In this document: in pieces, positions 1-12,036 of the stretch
Position numbering within the stretch: the first letter of the stretch is position 1
Layout of the letters: the number at the start of each line of letters is the position of its first letter
Assembly (NCBI GenBank): GCA_030549495.1
Contig: JAUIRK010000189.1
Coordinates: 1 to 64,000 of the forward strand
Length of the DNA: 64,000 bases
Direction of reading: 5' to 3'
From: Nectonema munidae
Lineage: Eukaryota > Nematomorpha > Nectonematoida > Nectonematidae
The notes under the pieces: model-generated
Told to the model about the DNA's origin: nothing
The model's input: only the letters and a program-made list of their open reading frames with translations
Database searches by the model: none
Translations under genes and position numbers: made by a program

Positions 1-584
1 CAGTATGTTAGGTTTTGTCTTAATAACTCTTGTAGTTTTTTTGTAATTGACGTTTCTTTTTGCAGCTTATTTTAGACTAACCTATATACGAACATACCGC
101 GAGTTTAGTTATGAAAAGAAAGAAAATTTTTAATTTTTTTCACATTATTTAAAAATATTTTAAATTTGTAGTTGAAAACTTTTTTTGAATTGACAGATTG
201 GCTTAAGCGTATTTATAATGATATTGATGTTATTAAAAAGTGATTCTTTAATAGGGCTAAACCATTATTCGATACATGAACTAATGAAATTTTAGAAGAG
301 TTAATCTCTTATAATATATTTAAATTTTAGGGATGTCTATCACCTGCAAAGCTAGATTACGAATAATTTTAGTCCATAATTTAATCTTTTATCTAATTTA
401 GCTATGAAGCAAAATTGTATTCAAAATATCACAGAATCTATTACATAATAGGTCCATCAAATACTTGGGACCGGCAGCGTAAGCCATAAGAAACCCTTTC
501 CTCACCAACACGATGTTGTAGGGTAAGACCTAGTTATGTTTTTTGATTCAAATGAAAGAAGCAGCGTTTACCAAATGGTCTTTT

Positions 585-840
585 AGCTGATTTTAATGTG
601 CGAACTTAAAATCACACAATAGTCGTTGGATCCAGATCAAAGTCCAGGATCTCAGATTGGCGTAAACACTTTGGAATTTCCCAGGAAGAAAAGGATAAGT
701 ACGAGTTAGGCTGTTTCTCCTAGGACAGCTCAGATAACATAAGGCTGATGGAAAGTTTTTGCGTAGGTGGGGAATTGAACGCGGGACGACTGGATCAATA
801 TCAGGCGCTTCAACCACTAGGCCATCTGCTGAGCAAACTA
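585..840 (-). repeat. tRNA-derived SINE, type 1
   Basis: Read on the minus strand from about 838, the sequence opens with a tRNA-like head. It has an A-box-like TGGCCTAGTGG and, about 40 nt on, a B-box-like GTTCAATTCCC, the internal RNA polymerase III promoter layout. The tRNA-unrelated body follows to about 585; its 3' limit is uncertain. The head does not fold into a proper tRNA and no anticodon arm is evident, so this is a SINE and not a tRNA gene. It has no protein-coding role. Its body differs from the SINE family at 12.0 and 23.8 kb. Confidence 0.6.
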
Positions 841-984
841 AGTTTTTAGTTATGTTCAAAGATTGAACAGAAAGGAAACAAAAATGTTCAACAACTTTGT
901 ACATTTATAAGAAATATGGGCGTTCTAATTTATAATAAAAATTTTTTGATAATTTTATACATATGGGTATTTGTGCGGTTTGTC

Positions 985-1120
985 TAAATTGAGACTCAAT
1001 CTGTGCTATAACTAGGGTTTAGGAGTCGGGGATTTTAAAGGGATTGAAGACGGAGTCAGAGTTGGTATCAGTGCCCGTGCTAAGCAAAAAAAAATATTTT
1101 TGAACTATCAGATTAATCTG
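985..1120. repeat. Dispersed repeat fragment with GGAGTC motifs
   Basis: This short stretch contains AGGAGTCGGGGATTTT and ACGGAGTCAGAG. Similar GGAGTC/GAAGTCGGAGT wording recurs at about 4,750-4,800 and 58,890-59,230, where the phrase TTTAATAAAATTTAAGAG also recurs. I read these as copies of one old dispersed repeat; the ends are not definable by eye. Confidence 0.4.
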
Positions 1121-1123
1121 CTT

Positions 1124-1160
1124 TTAACCCATTAATGACCAAACTTTGATTTTTTGTTTT
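1124..1160. repeat. Candidate piggyBac-type terminal repeat next to TTAA
   Basis: TTAA at 1,124-1,127 is followed by CCCATTAATGACCAAAC, the arrangement expected at the end of a piggyBac-class element (TTAA target plus terminal CCC). It lies about 380 bp beyond the C-terminal end of the broken piggyBac transposase at 1.5-3.2 kb, on the correct side. I could not find the matching GGG-TTAA end beyond the N-terminus, so the other end is lost or too diverged. The 12 terminal bases closely resemble the ends of the 59,549-62,112 element. Confidence 0.45.
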
Positions 1161-1506
1161 TTTCAATTAGTTTTTTTAATTATGTATTTAATTTCAAATA
1201 TACACTAAATTTACTAATTTTTATTTTTTTAGTCCTTCGTTTTAGTCATTTGAAAATTTGTAACTTAAAAGTTACAATGTCACAAAGGTACACATATTGA
1301 TTAAATAAATAAACAATTAAAAAATAGTTACGCAAACGGATGTTACAGCTTATTGATACAAATCTATAACCTTGATCAAAAAATTTATAAACCCATGTAT
1401 CAAATACGAATACGCTACTATTTATTTTACCCAAAATTTCAACTTGTAATAATAATTTTATTGTTTTTTATGAAAAATATTGAAACATTGCATATGTAAC
1501 GGAACA

Positions 1507-3155
1507 TTACACTTCAAACACATTTCGTAGCTTTTTTACATTTCGCGCATCTCTTTTGGGTAGAAAAATCTCCAAAATCGTGACTGTCGCCATCAAACCG
1601 TACATCATCAATAACTTTTTTAGTAAAAGTTGACAAGCGAGGTGCCTTTGAACTTTCTTGCACAAGATATACAGCAACAATTTTCCGGATAAATGCCAGT
1701 TGATAAAGAGATTTTTTGCTATGCAGGGAGCTTTTTTTTGTAGGGAAACCAGGCATTTTGGATTGCGGTATAAAACAAAAAACGAAAAAAGGGCCACCCC
1801 CACTTTTTCAAACGTATTTCGGTATGATATTGAAGAATATTTTGATTTGCTAGATCAACTCCTCCCATTGCCTTATATTCGCTTATTGCATAAGGTTGAA
1901 AAGAGTTTACTATTTGTTTTTTGCTGAAACACCACCTTTTGGTAGCTTTTTTTGGTTCAACGCCTAAAGATGTTGACAAAACATTAACAATGTTGCTGTC
2001 TTTCCAACTAATTATAATTAATTTTGAACTTTCATCAAATCTATAGTCATAACTTCCTCTCTCTTTTTTCATCATTACTTTTGAGTCTATAACAAGACAT
2101 TTTTGAATTCTATCTTTTCTGATCACCCCTGTAGCATCATGTCCCATTTTATGTAGCGTTTCAAAAAGATGTAGCGAAGTAAAATAATTATCCATTATGA
2201 AATGATATTTTTTTTCTTCAGGTAGTTTTTTGATAAAGCTCATAACAACACTTCCCCCAATTCCTAAACACTTGTCATACTTCTCGCACTTTCCAGCGTA
2301 AGGTTTTACAGACAAAACATATCCATCAGATGTTTTCATCGTCCAAACTTCGTACCCAAATCTTATGGGCTTGCCATTCATGAATTGTTTGCATGGATGT
2401 CTTCCGTAGTATTCTATCATAGATTCATCAATGCTTATGCTCTCAGTTTCTGGTAGATGCCTCATACAGTTTTCATACACTATTTTATAAAGTCCTTCAA
2501 TTTTGAATAATCGATTGCCTATATCAATTTGCGAATTATCGGATATATGAAAACAACTCATTATCTTTTCAAAAATACTTCTACTAAAAGCTTTAGAAAT
2601 TGCCAAGTTGTTACAGTCTTCTTTTCTCTCCCAATACATACGAGTTCTACTAACCGAACTATACCCACTTATCATCAATACAACCAAAAATCTTTTCATT
2701 TCTGGAAAAGTTTACTTCACCTTTTTCTCTCTTTGCATAGATTTTTGTTTGTTCAATCAAAAATTCAAAAACTTTTTCGTTGAAAAAGAGTTCAAAGTAT
2801 TTTGTTGGTGTAAAAAAGTTTTCATCATCAAGTTCTTTTGGAATTTTTGAGTCTTTTATAAAGCTTTTAAATTTTTTATCTTTCTTTTTCCATGATCTGT
2901 TTTTTTGAGCAAAACTTCAGATTCAAGATGAATCTCATCATCACCAATATACTCTGTTTCTCCACTATTAGTAACTAATTCTACATTTGCTGAAGCAAGA
3001 AGTTGATTTGGAGCGAGGTTATCGACTGAAAACCCAGCATCATCATCCCCACTATCTTCATCACTAACAATCTTGTTTTCAGGAGGAGTTATTATAACTT
3101 TAGCAGATAAAAAATCTGTTTCATTCAATAGGGAAAACGCGTCGTTAACATTCAT
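1507..3155 (-). pseudogene. piggyBac-family transposase, frameshifted
   Basis: Three minus-strand reading frames cover one piggyBac (PGBD-like) transposase. An acidic N-terminal part (2,856-3,155) ends in another frame. The stretch 2,700-2,850 still encodes the usual TPxxYFELFF-like helix. The main frame (1,719-2,699) carries the catalytic core: ISIDESMI with the first Asp, IMDNYFTS with the second, and MGGVDLAN with the third. The C-terminal cysteine-rich finger (RCAKCKK) is read in a different frame at 1,514-1,756. At least two frame changes separate the pieces, so no full transposase can be made. Class II cut-and-paste element; the family inserts at TTAA. Confidence 0.9.
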
Positions 3156-4860
3156 TTTATAGAAAATTATAAGATGTATTAATTCTAAAAGTGTTAAAGC
3201 AGTTTATATAAAAAAATCAAAACAGTATATTTAGGTTAGATCTTATTTAGGAATTGCCCATTAGAATATTTAAGTATTTAATTTTACACAAAAATGATCG
3301 TATGCGTCTATAAATCTGTAAAATAGGCAGCTTTTCACTTATTTGGTTGGATTACACAGTCAGCAAATTGCGTATTTAATTTAACAAACTTTAGAATTAC
3401 TTATTTTAGTCATTTTTATCAAAATTAAAAAACTATATAACTTTCAATTTTACTTTAAAAAAATTTTTTTAGCATAGTCAATAAGTAATAAGTTTGCTTA
3501 TTTTACTAATTAGACTAGAAATATTTATAAAGTATATAAAATTAGTAAAAATACGGTTTTTTAAAAAATTGATCAGATAATTGATCTATTTTATATCATG
3601 AGCATAAAAATGTAACATAAAAGTGAATGAATTGATATCGTCAGGTACGAATAACAATGTTGAAATAATGGATAAGTACAACTGCAATAAGTTACCACAA
3701 GCCGAATGACAAAAACCATAAATTAGTATAAAATACTATCTTACTTATTTGAACTAAATTGTGAAGAATAATTATGTGTTAAATTTGAACTAAACTATGA
3801 AGAATGTTTGTGTTAAAAATTTATGACATAACAGAGGAAAAGAGATAACTTTTATTTGTATGACGTAATAGACAAAAGGTGATGAACTTATTGTATGACG
3901 TATTTGACAATAAGAGAGAACCATTTATTAGTAAAAGTATGTACACAATACGTAGATAACAACCATGCATTGAATGCGTACGAAATCTCAAATTATAAAC
4001 AAAATAAAAAAATTTCAAAGGATGTTGAAGAAAAACAAAAATGTTTACAATTTTATCAATGCTATAATAAATGAAGTGACATAATTTGCTGCAGAACTAT
4101 TTATCAAAATATAAAATATTTATCATCAAGGAAATTTAAGTTTGATATATGTATAAACGATATATTTTTTTGCTTTTTTCACATTTTTCAGGTGTACCCC
4201 TTTGTGACAATGTCGACTAAAAGTTACACTTATTGCAACTGAAATTTTATCTCATAAAATAATTTAATACTAGTTAAAAAGCATCTAACATAGTCTTTGA
4301 GAATTAAAAATTTATCTTTAAAAGTTTTTTTTGATAAAATTTTTTTTAGAGGGTCAATATCTTAGAATGAACTTTCATATATTTTTCATTTGATATAAAC
4401 TCTAACTTCACTTCATAATTATTAATTTATCAATTTAAATATATATTAAAAGGGCGTTTTTATAATAAAAAGATCTTGTTTCTTTAGTTAAAATAAAAAA
4501 AAATTATAAAATTTGAAGAATCAAATTTTTAACAATTTAAAAAATCTAACTTATTAGTTACATTGTCAAGGCGAAAAGAAAACATTTGATGTATTTGTCA
4601 AGCCATATATCTATACACATTACATTTTCATGAAAGAAATTATCATGAATGTTTGTTATATTTTTTTAGGGTAATGAAAATTTTTTTACGGGAGCTTGAA
4701 AATTAGCTGGGGGGGGGGGCTTGTGCCCCAAAATTTAATAGGTAGCGCAGCCTCTGTTTGGTATCTAATAAAATTTAGGAGTCGATTTTTTAGTATTAAA
4801 AATTTTTTTTTTAAAATATTTTAAATAAAGAAAAAAATAGTTATTTTTGTAAACATATGG
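3156..4860. other. AT-rich intergenic stretch, no gene seen
   Basis: No reading frame here resembles a protein and no RNA gene is visible. Long A/T runs dominate. A G-tract (11 G) near 4,710 precedes CTTGTGCCCC and the GGAGTC-type dispersed repeat at 4,750-4,800. It separates the piggyBac fossil from the SDHAF2-like gene and presumably holds that gene's promoter and any upstream exon. Confidence 0.5.
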
Positions 4861-4934
4861 AGTGTCCCTTCTTAAACGAAGTCCGAAGTTAAGAATTGGT
4901 GTAGAATTTGTTAAGTTTTTAAGTATTTGCAAAA

Positions 4935-5321
4935 ATGATCAAATACCTAATCTGTGTTTATATAATTATTATTTTTGCAATTTGCAACATTTTAGCCAAA
5001 ATCATTTCAATGTGGAAGAGGCTTTTTTCTATTACGAAGAATGAACAAAACGTGCTCATCTCAAGACTACTCTACCAAAGTAGCAAGCGTGGCATCATAG
5101 AAACTTGTATCATATTTGAATCTTTTGCAAAACAAAATCTTGAAAAGTTAACGCTTGATCAACTTAAACAATATGATGATTTATTAAATGGCGTAAGCAA
5201 TGAATGGGATTTGTATGCTTGGATTATTAACAGTAAAAAACCACCCAAAAGATTCGACTCCTCAGTTCTAGAAAGTATTCAAAACTTTGTTAAAAATAGA
5301 CAATTCAAAAATGATATTTGA
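4935..5321 (+). CDS. SDHAF2: Succinate dehydrogenase assembly factor 2 (SdhE/SDHAF2 family)
   Basis: The frame encodes the conserved SdhE fold. It has RLLYQSSKRGIIET, with the RGxxE signature used in flavinylation of the SDH flavoprotein subunit, then SFAKQNLEKLTLDQL, YDDLLNGVSNEWDLYAW, and a C-terminal helix ending near residue 128. In animals this protein acts in the mitochondrial matrix to help attach FAD covalently to SDHA for complex II assembly. The start is uncertain. The ATG at 4,935 gives 128 residues with a hydrophobic N-terminus. An in-frame ATG at 5,010 gives 103 residues beginning MWKRLFSITK, which looks more like a matrix-targeting start. A pyrimidine-rich tract ending in TTTTAG at 4,995 could be a splice acceptor, with an upstream exon unseen. 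The C-terminal two-thirds is unambiguous. Confidence 0.87.
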   Translation: MIKYLICVYIIIIFAICNILAKIISMWKRLFSITKNEQNVLISRLLYQSSKRGIIETCIIFESFAKQNLEKLTLDQLKQYDDLLNGVSNEWDLYAWIINSKKPPKRFDSSVLESIQNFVKNRQFKNDI

Positions 5322-5378
5322 TTTGATATTATATCATTAGTATAATAATAGAGTCATTTGGTCATAATTACATTTCTC

Positions 5379-5384
5379 AATAAA
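5379..5384 (+). promoter_or_regulatory. Polyadenylation signal AATAAA of the SDHAF2-like gene
   Basis: A canonical AATAAA lies 58 nt after the stop codon, followed by a T-rich stretch (GTTGTTTTTT). It fits a very short 3' UTR. Confidence 0.6.
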
Positions 5385-5583
5385 GTTGTTTTTTGATTCA
5401 AATCTAAATCTTTTTGAAAAAATCGATCGAGTCTTTATGAGCAAATCTAAAATATTTTTCTGCAATGCGAAAAAATTAAAGCTTTATGATTTGAAAAATG
5501 AAATGGCATACCAAATACAATCTTTCCTCATTAAACATAAAAATTCCTTATAGTTGGAAAACTCTTTTTATATTGGACAAGTG

Positions 5584-5801
5584 CAGGTAGACTATTTCAA
5601 ATTAATTTGGTGTGTTTGCTGATGTGCATAAGTCCTAACGATGGGACTGAGAATTAGGTGGATTTTTGAAGAATTAATACATGAGCCAGATCAGCAGGTA
5701 GACTATTTCAAATTAATTTGGTGTGTTTGCTGATGTGCATAAGTCCTAAGGATGGGACTGAGAATTAGGTGGATTTTTGAAGAATTAATACATGAGCCAG
5801 A
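5584..5801. repeat. Recent 111-bp tandem duplication
   Basis: Two copies of a 111-bp unit (5,584-5,694 and 5,695-5,805) are almost identical. I see one clear base difference, AAGTCCTAACG versus AAGTCCTAAGG, and slight divergence at the last few bases. The unit has no evident coding sense. It sits just upstream of the hAT element at 5,851. Confidence 0.9.
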
Positions 5802-5842
5802 CTAAAATGCTTTAAACTATTTTTTTTAAATAAAATAGCCTC

Positions 5843-7873
5843 TTTTAGAACAGTGGTTTCCAACATTCTAAGCAACCCTTGTCCAGAAACTAAAAGGCCC
5901 CAGAACCCCTACTATAAGCAGCGTGATTAATCATTTTATTCTCTATAAATGAAAAGGAAAGAAAGATATACTGTAATAAATTTTCAGGAATCCTCTATTT
6001 ATTTATTGGTGAACTAAATCATACATCGATCATAATTAATTTTATTAATAATTATATCCAACTAGTTTTTAACAGGTATTCAGCTGAATTAGTGCGATAT
6101 CTGCAGTTGTATTTGAATATCAAGCTTTAACATTCATGGTCCAACATTTGTTAGATTGTGTCTCATGCCATCTACAACATTCGCTCTGCTTCTATTTCTT
6201 GTTTTTAATGACAAGCGTTGAAAACCCTGACTCTTACTTGTAGGTAGAAGCAAATGGAACAAGAACACGCAAACTATTGTCGTGCTGACTTTGGAGTATT
6301 ACTGATTCATAGCGCACCAGAACTGAGTTATTGATATCTCTTTATAAAATTCCCAGTTTGAACAATTAAATTAAAAAATTTTTGTTTTTCTGTTTTCAAT
6401 GATTTATTCACATCATGTGATTGTGATACATGAAGTTCAGTACAAAATTTATTACTTTTCAAAGATCCCTGTTCTTCTGGTAGCTCATGGAAACTTGATT
6501 TTTAGTAATCTTAATTTTGAAGATTAAAAATGTCGGCAAAGAATTGAATATTTTTCTTTGTATATGCCTTATTTTTTGAAGCTTTTTGTTTTGATATTTC
6601 CAATGCAATTTCTCTTTGATTTTAAGACATATTTCTTTTTGTTTAAAAAACTACATTCTTTCTTCGCGTCTTCTGGAAGCCATTCTAGTTTTATGCGTTC
6701 ATTGACTCTGCATAAAAGAAAACACATTGTGGTTTCTCAGTGCAATACTATGCAGTCATGTCTCGTTGATCCATTCTCCACTAGACTGGTTTTTCGTTAT
6801 TTAGTACGCGTGTTCCAGGAACTATCTCAACACGTGTTAAAATGTTTGGATAATTCGGTCTCTGCAAACTCTTTTTGAGAACCAGATAAACTATTTCCAT
6901 TCTTCTTGATTCAGTAAAACGGCCGCTTAACCAAACAGATTGCCAAGATATCGTCCCTCGTCCAATCGACCTTCAATTGGAGGTAGAAGACGAAACAGCC
7001 AGAAGCCACTCCAGTTTAATTTAGACAGGCCAAGTTAACTAAATCTACACGTATTTAGTTTCTTTAACGACAACAACAACGACCAAAGCTTAGTTCACCT
7101 TAATAATACTCTTAAGCTCTTCTTAAAAAGTTAAATGGAATTTGAAATCTTTTGATGTAGATTTTTTAGTTAAGTTGTACATCTGTATGTAACCAAATAT
7201 ACGCGCTTTATTTTTTGTAGATATATTTATTTAGCTAATAGTTATTTTGTGACTAGATCCAAAAATTGTGGTACCACATGAATGTATGTCAATGTTGAAA
7301 TGTCAAACTTATTTAGTTTTCACAACAAAGTCTAAGTTTACTCTAATAGAGTAACTTATTTTAATTATAAAATAAACTTTACAATTTATTTTATGTAAAT
7401 GTACAAGTATATATTTTTTTGTTTGAAGGTTGTAGTTTTTTATGTAAATAAAAAAAAAATAAATAAATAAAATTTTTTGTAAATAAAATAATTTTTTATG
7501 TAAATGTACAAGTATATATTCATTGATAATAATCAATTATTATTCACCAATAATGACAACACAGCTAACCCCTCATAATGTTTTTCTCGCTGCAGCCCTG
7601 CAAATAAACAACACATGTAAATTATGATAAACATAGAGACATACGTATTTTCCATTTTGGAAAATTACCTATCCCGCCCAAATGAACGGTGAACCAACAA
7701 AATTACAATGATTGGTTGATGTTTGAAAACGTATTGTAATTAGATTAGTTAAAGTTTATAAATGTAATGGTGACAAATTAGTATCATCTCAAGTATTTTC
7801 TGACAAGGTTACGCGACCCTTCTACTAAAGCTTCACAAATGCGACCAACCGTCTGGGAACCCCTGCTTTAGAA
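5843..7873 (-). mobile_element. hAT-family DNA transposon remnant with target duplication
   Basis: The left end at 5,851 starts CAGTGGTTTCCAAC. The right end at 7,865 reads, in reverse, CAGGGGTTCCCAGAC. The flanking octamers are TTTTAGAA (5,843-5,850) and CTTTAGAA (7,866-7,873), seven of eight matching, as expected for the 8-bp hAT target duplication. The minus strand at about 6,175-6,260 still spells the hATC dimerisation motif (VPFAST...ESGFSTL...KNKK) with stops. The rest of the transposase is not recognisable. A short direct repeat (TGTAAATGTACAAGTATATA) occurs at about 7,395 and 7,499. Non-autonomous and old. Confidence 0.8.
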
Positions 7874-8339
7874 ACAGATGCGTAGCCAGACTACATATTT
7901 AACAGTATGTTAAAGAGGGCAAAAATATTTAGGGAGAGGGATGCCTACACTAAATAAATTGTAAAAAAAATGGAAAGATATCTTCTTAATAATGTCATTT
8001 CTCTCTTTTCATTTTAAAATTATAAATATGCTCTCACATACGAGGGGATGTGGTTTATACTCCAGAGTTATCTATACATAGAATACCAGTTAATAAATGA
8101 GAGAGTTTTAAATGGTATTTGAAATTGCCCTAGTGATAAAATTGAGAGGCTTCACTGAAAAAAGCAGTTACAGTATGTACGGTCCTCGTTGAAACTCCTA
8201 ACCACTACGCTCTGGTTAGTTTACTTTGAATCGCAAATTTTATAAATAAAAGGATTTTCCTTTCCTTCAATAATTTTGACGAAGTGCGCTTCTGTTTTCG
8301 TTACTTTTAAATGCAGTAATTTTGGTTGCCAGTAACAAA

Positions 8340-8940
8340 ATCAAAATCGAAATAGTTTTAACTTGATGTATTTCTTTCAGTTTCCAGGATGGATAAGATT
8401 ATTCTTATGTTCATATTATAAACATTATTTTACTGTATTGTGTTCTAAATTAAATTTGCACTTTCTATTTACCAGGGAATTACCTATTTTTAAATGCCTA
8501 CGCTCGATAAAAAAGTTACCAGAAAAAAAGCTTTGCTCAATATAAACAAGTGTAAAGTTTACCTGAAGTCGCTACAGTATGAATTGAAATTGCATGCTAA
8601 ACTCCTACAAAACATTAAACATTCACAACGACAAAACAAGGCATTTAAACGATTTAAGCAAGTATTTTTTAGTTTTTAAAATGATGAAAGATTCTAAGCA
8701 CAATTCATTTTCAATTAAAGATATGAAGTTTTATGCTAGAGATCGGTATTCAAGTACAATCACGCGAAAATGTATGCTTGTGTGTAGTGATGGGACATAC
8801 CAAAGTTTTGTACGATTCCGATTCTAAAAAATATACGATTCCGATGCATCTTCTGAATTGTTTTATGTGTAAAGTTAAAAATTTATTTTATTTTATGTGT
8901 TTAGATTGGAACATCAATAAATCGAATTAAATAAAATGTA
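8340..8940 (+). other. Short overlapping reading frames, possible small gene
   Basis: A basic 61-residue frame (8,494-8,679, beginning MPTLDKKVTRKKALLN) is followed by a second frame (about 8,680-8,827; DRYSSTITRKCMLVCSDGTYQSF) and a shifted continuation KKYTIPMHLL. AATAAA occurs near 8,916. A pyrimidine-rich TTTCTTTCAG precedes at about 8,380. I do not recognise the product. The frames could be a small exon-intron gene, or a broken copy of one, in which sequence reading DGTYQSFVRF...YTIP crosses a frame change. No function is claimed. Confidence 0.22.
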
Positions 8941-9509
8941 AAGTTAATTAGTTAATTTTGAAATGCTTCTAAAAATAAATCAGAATTATATGCAAATATA
9001 TTCAACAATTTGTATATTCATATACAAACAATATTTATTATATTATAAAATATTCTTAAGTTTTAACCAAAATTTCTGAACATCTTTCTTAGAAAAGTCC
9101 ATTTTCATCTGGATCTTGGTCGACTTTTACTAGATCTTAAATAATCTAGGCTAAATCATCCAAAGTAGAAGGTTCACGTGTGAATTATAAAAAGACTGTT
9201 GAATGACAAACTTCTTGATATTCCAACCAAGCGCCTCCGAATAGAGATAGAAAGTAGAAATTCTAAATCAGAAGTATCCCTGCTTTCTAAATTTAAACTC
9301 GGCTTCTATGCTTTGAATGAAAGGTCATCTAAGTTGAACGTCTTTAAAGGCTATACCTGTATTTGGGCTGATATTTCAAGGTAGCGGCTATGCCAAATAA
9401 ATTACCACAGCTTTAATATACTATGGCTCCCTAGCCTAACCTATCTCCAACTCTGTTAGTAACAGCCCCTTATGTTTTTGAAACGCCTTTGAATGTCTTC
9501 AGACTCTTT

Positions 9510-9975
9510 ATAAAACTCCTCCAATATATGCAAAGAGCAGTTTTTATGGCATGCCTGAAGAATTGGTCGGTTTGGCTGCATTTGACTCACGATTGTCAAA
9601 TAAATCTAGAAAGGAGATGCTAGCTGCAATGAAAGATGAATGGTCTCATGTCATCCATCCAAAAAACTTGTGACCCGTTTTTAGCAATCAAGGCCTGATA
9701 CCGTTTTGCACATCCAATTCAAAACTACTATTTCAGATGCTCAGAATCCGAGAAACTGCTCTTAAAAGATCTAAGTGTAAATGACAAGCATTTCAAAGAT
9801 ACTTTAGAAGTGGTGAAGGGATTCGCAATCGTCAATGACGAAGATCACAGATCACTATTTTCAAATTTTACTGAGGAAAGCATTATGTTGTATCTAACAC
9901 CTCACCAATGCGTAGACAATAGGTATTCAAGAGTTGAATACGGAATACTAGCTTGCCAATATAATAAGAAACCAT
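9510..9975 (+). pseudogene. Fossil of a repetitive, unnamed arthropod protein family
   Basis: Frames on the plus strand contain MPEELVGLAAFDSRLSNKSR followed by an amphipathic helix, and after a frame change LLKDLSVNDKHF...VVKGFAIVNDEDH. From memory this layout (PxELVGLAFFD... then VVxxxxVVNDxAERG) belongs to a multi-copy family of uncharacterised proteins common in arthropod genomes and probably element-derived. At least two frame changes occur and the family's usual AERG after VVND is lost. A neighbouring frame at 9,199-9,384 may be its N-terminal side, but I cannot show this. Confidence 0.45.
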
Positions 9976-10431
9976 ACGTAATATATTTTAACCAAAAAAA
10001 TTATCAACCCATCCCTTCATTGAAAACTTGAACCCGGCTAACCTCTAAAACTAACTAAATTTATGCTCTGATTTATATTTTTTTGATTGAAATATCATGA
10101 AAGGCTGGCGGAGTTAATGTCATTACATTAGTCATTACTCATTAGATCAGTGGTTCCCAACCTCTTTTACATGGCGGCACACTTTTGAGCTATTCAAATT
10201 TTCGCTGCACACCTATCCAAAAAATGAATATTTTCTACTCATAAAGCCTTTTTGCAATAAAATATTAAAAATATAGATCATATAAGAAAAATTTTTATTC
10301 ACGTAAATAAAACATATCCTGTATTCAGTATCGGGTATAGAATAATAATTGTGAATGTCAGTGGGACAGTTGTGCCTGGTGCTTCTTGACTACTGCTGCC
10401 ATACGTGGGCGAATGTGAGAGAGACATACTC

Positions 10432-11600
10432 TTAACTCTTCAATGTTTTTAAGTCTTTCACGCTTTTTATTTGTGTTAGGTAAGAAAATCCCAGCTCACA
10501 TCGGTACGAAGTTGAGAATTGGAGTAAGACCTTGATGGCTTTTTTACTTAGAGTTGGATACTCTTCCATAACAGAAATCCAAAAGGCGTCTAATGGCAGT
10601 TGTGTGTACTTCAATTTGAGTGTACGATCACTAGAAACGCTTGCTAATTCTTCCTCTTCACATAACTCAAAATTGGAAAGATTGATCATTGATAAATCTA
10701 GGAAAGGATTGCGAATCCAATCAAATTTTTCAATGCTGATTGAAGGAAAATATTCTTTAATTTTATTTTCTAAACATGTCAAATGCTTACTAATAATGGG
10801 AACCATCTCGGTTAGGCAGGTTTTGCGAACTGATGGAAACATCAAAATCGTCTACCTTCATTCTATTCTTCCATATTGCAATTTTTTTCTTAAAAAGTTC
10901 TTTCTGAAGCTCATTTACTTGAGATAGTACCTTTTGTAGTTGTGGCTAACTGTTTGCAGCATAGAAATTGATTAATTATGGCATCTTCATCAATGACACG
11001 TATAAATGCAATTAACTGTGCGTGATTACTGATATCAGTGGATTCATCGATTTGAAGAGCAAACAGACTATTTTGAAATTTGGATGTTACACTTTCTTCA
11101 ATATCATCAGACAAGTCAAGAATTCTTCTCTGAATTGTATTGTTTGAAAGAGGAATCTTGCTAATTTCTTGTTCGGCCTTATCGCCAAGCATAATTTTCA
11201 CCATCTTTTTGCATGCTGGAAGGATTACTGTTTCTGCAAGAACATGAGACTTCGATTTAAGAGCAATAATTTCTGCCACCTCATATGAAGCTAATTGAGC
11301 TTTTTCGGATACAGTTATTTTTTTCTTAAATAGTTGACTTTGCGTTTCATTTAATTCTAACAACCATTGGAAATAATCAACATTTTTAGCTTGAAGGCTT
11401 GGATGATTAGTAGTAAGGTGTCTTTTCATCTTACTTGGAACCATTGATTCATTAGACAGCGTTTGGCCGCACACAGCGGTGAAGGAATCTGTGTATCTCC
11501 AGTCCAATGAAATCCAAATTTCAAGTAATCATTATACAACCGATGAACTTTTAGTTTTTTAAATGAAGTAGAATTATTCTTGTCCCCATTGCCTTTTCTT
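10432..11600 (-). pseudogene. hAT transposase, internally deleted and frameshifted
   Basis: The N-terminal part (from about 11,600) has MDKFLKRKGN and a BED-type finger, PLC..CGQTL...MKRHLTTNH, split by a frame change near 11,480. The next frame (10,911-11,507) continues through ITVSEKAQLASYEVAEI, LGDKAEQEISKIPLSNNT and the core start LFALQIDESTDISNHAQL with the first catalytic Asp. It then jumps to the C-terminal third, losing most of the RNase H-like core and the insertion domain. The last frame (10,432-10,845) carries the hATC block LLQFSTSYRCELGFSYLTQIKS. Related to ZBED5/SCAND3-like hAT proteins. It cannot be active. Confidence 0.9.
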
Positions 11601-12036
11601 TTTAGAAACTTGTCCATAATTAAGAATGAATTAAATCTAAACTTAAAAAAATAAAACAAACATGATTTTTATTAAATTTAAACATATTTTTTATTTTTCC
11701 TATTAAAACCTCAATTTAGAACACTTAAATATTAAATAAAAAATATTTACAAAGAACCTGTTAATATTGTAATCGAGATATATAAATAAAATAAAATTTA
11801 TATTACCAAGCATAACAACGCTCACCAATGTTTATTATCAAAAAATTCGAAACATCCAAAAATTTAAACAAACGATATATCATTCAATTTATTTTTTGAT
11901 ATTTAAGCATTAATATCACGTAAGTAAGTAATAATGTGTGAGTTAGTATTTATCAATACAAACAACTCTGGTTATTACGATATGAAAGCTGTGTTCCACC
12001 TATAACAAGTTGTAATAAAAGCTTTCATAACTTCTT

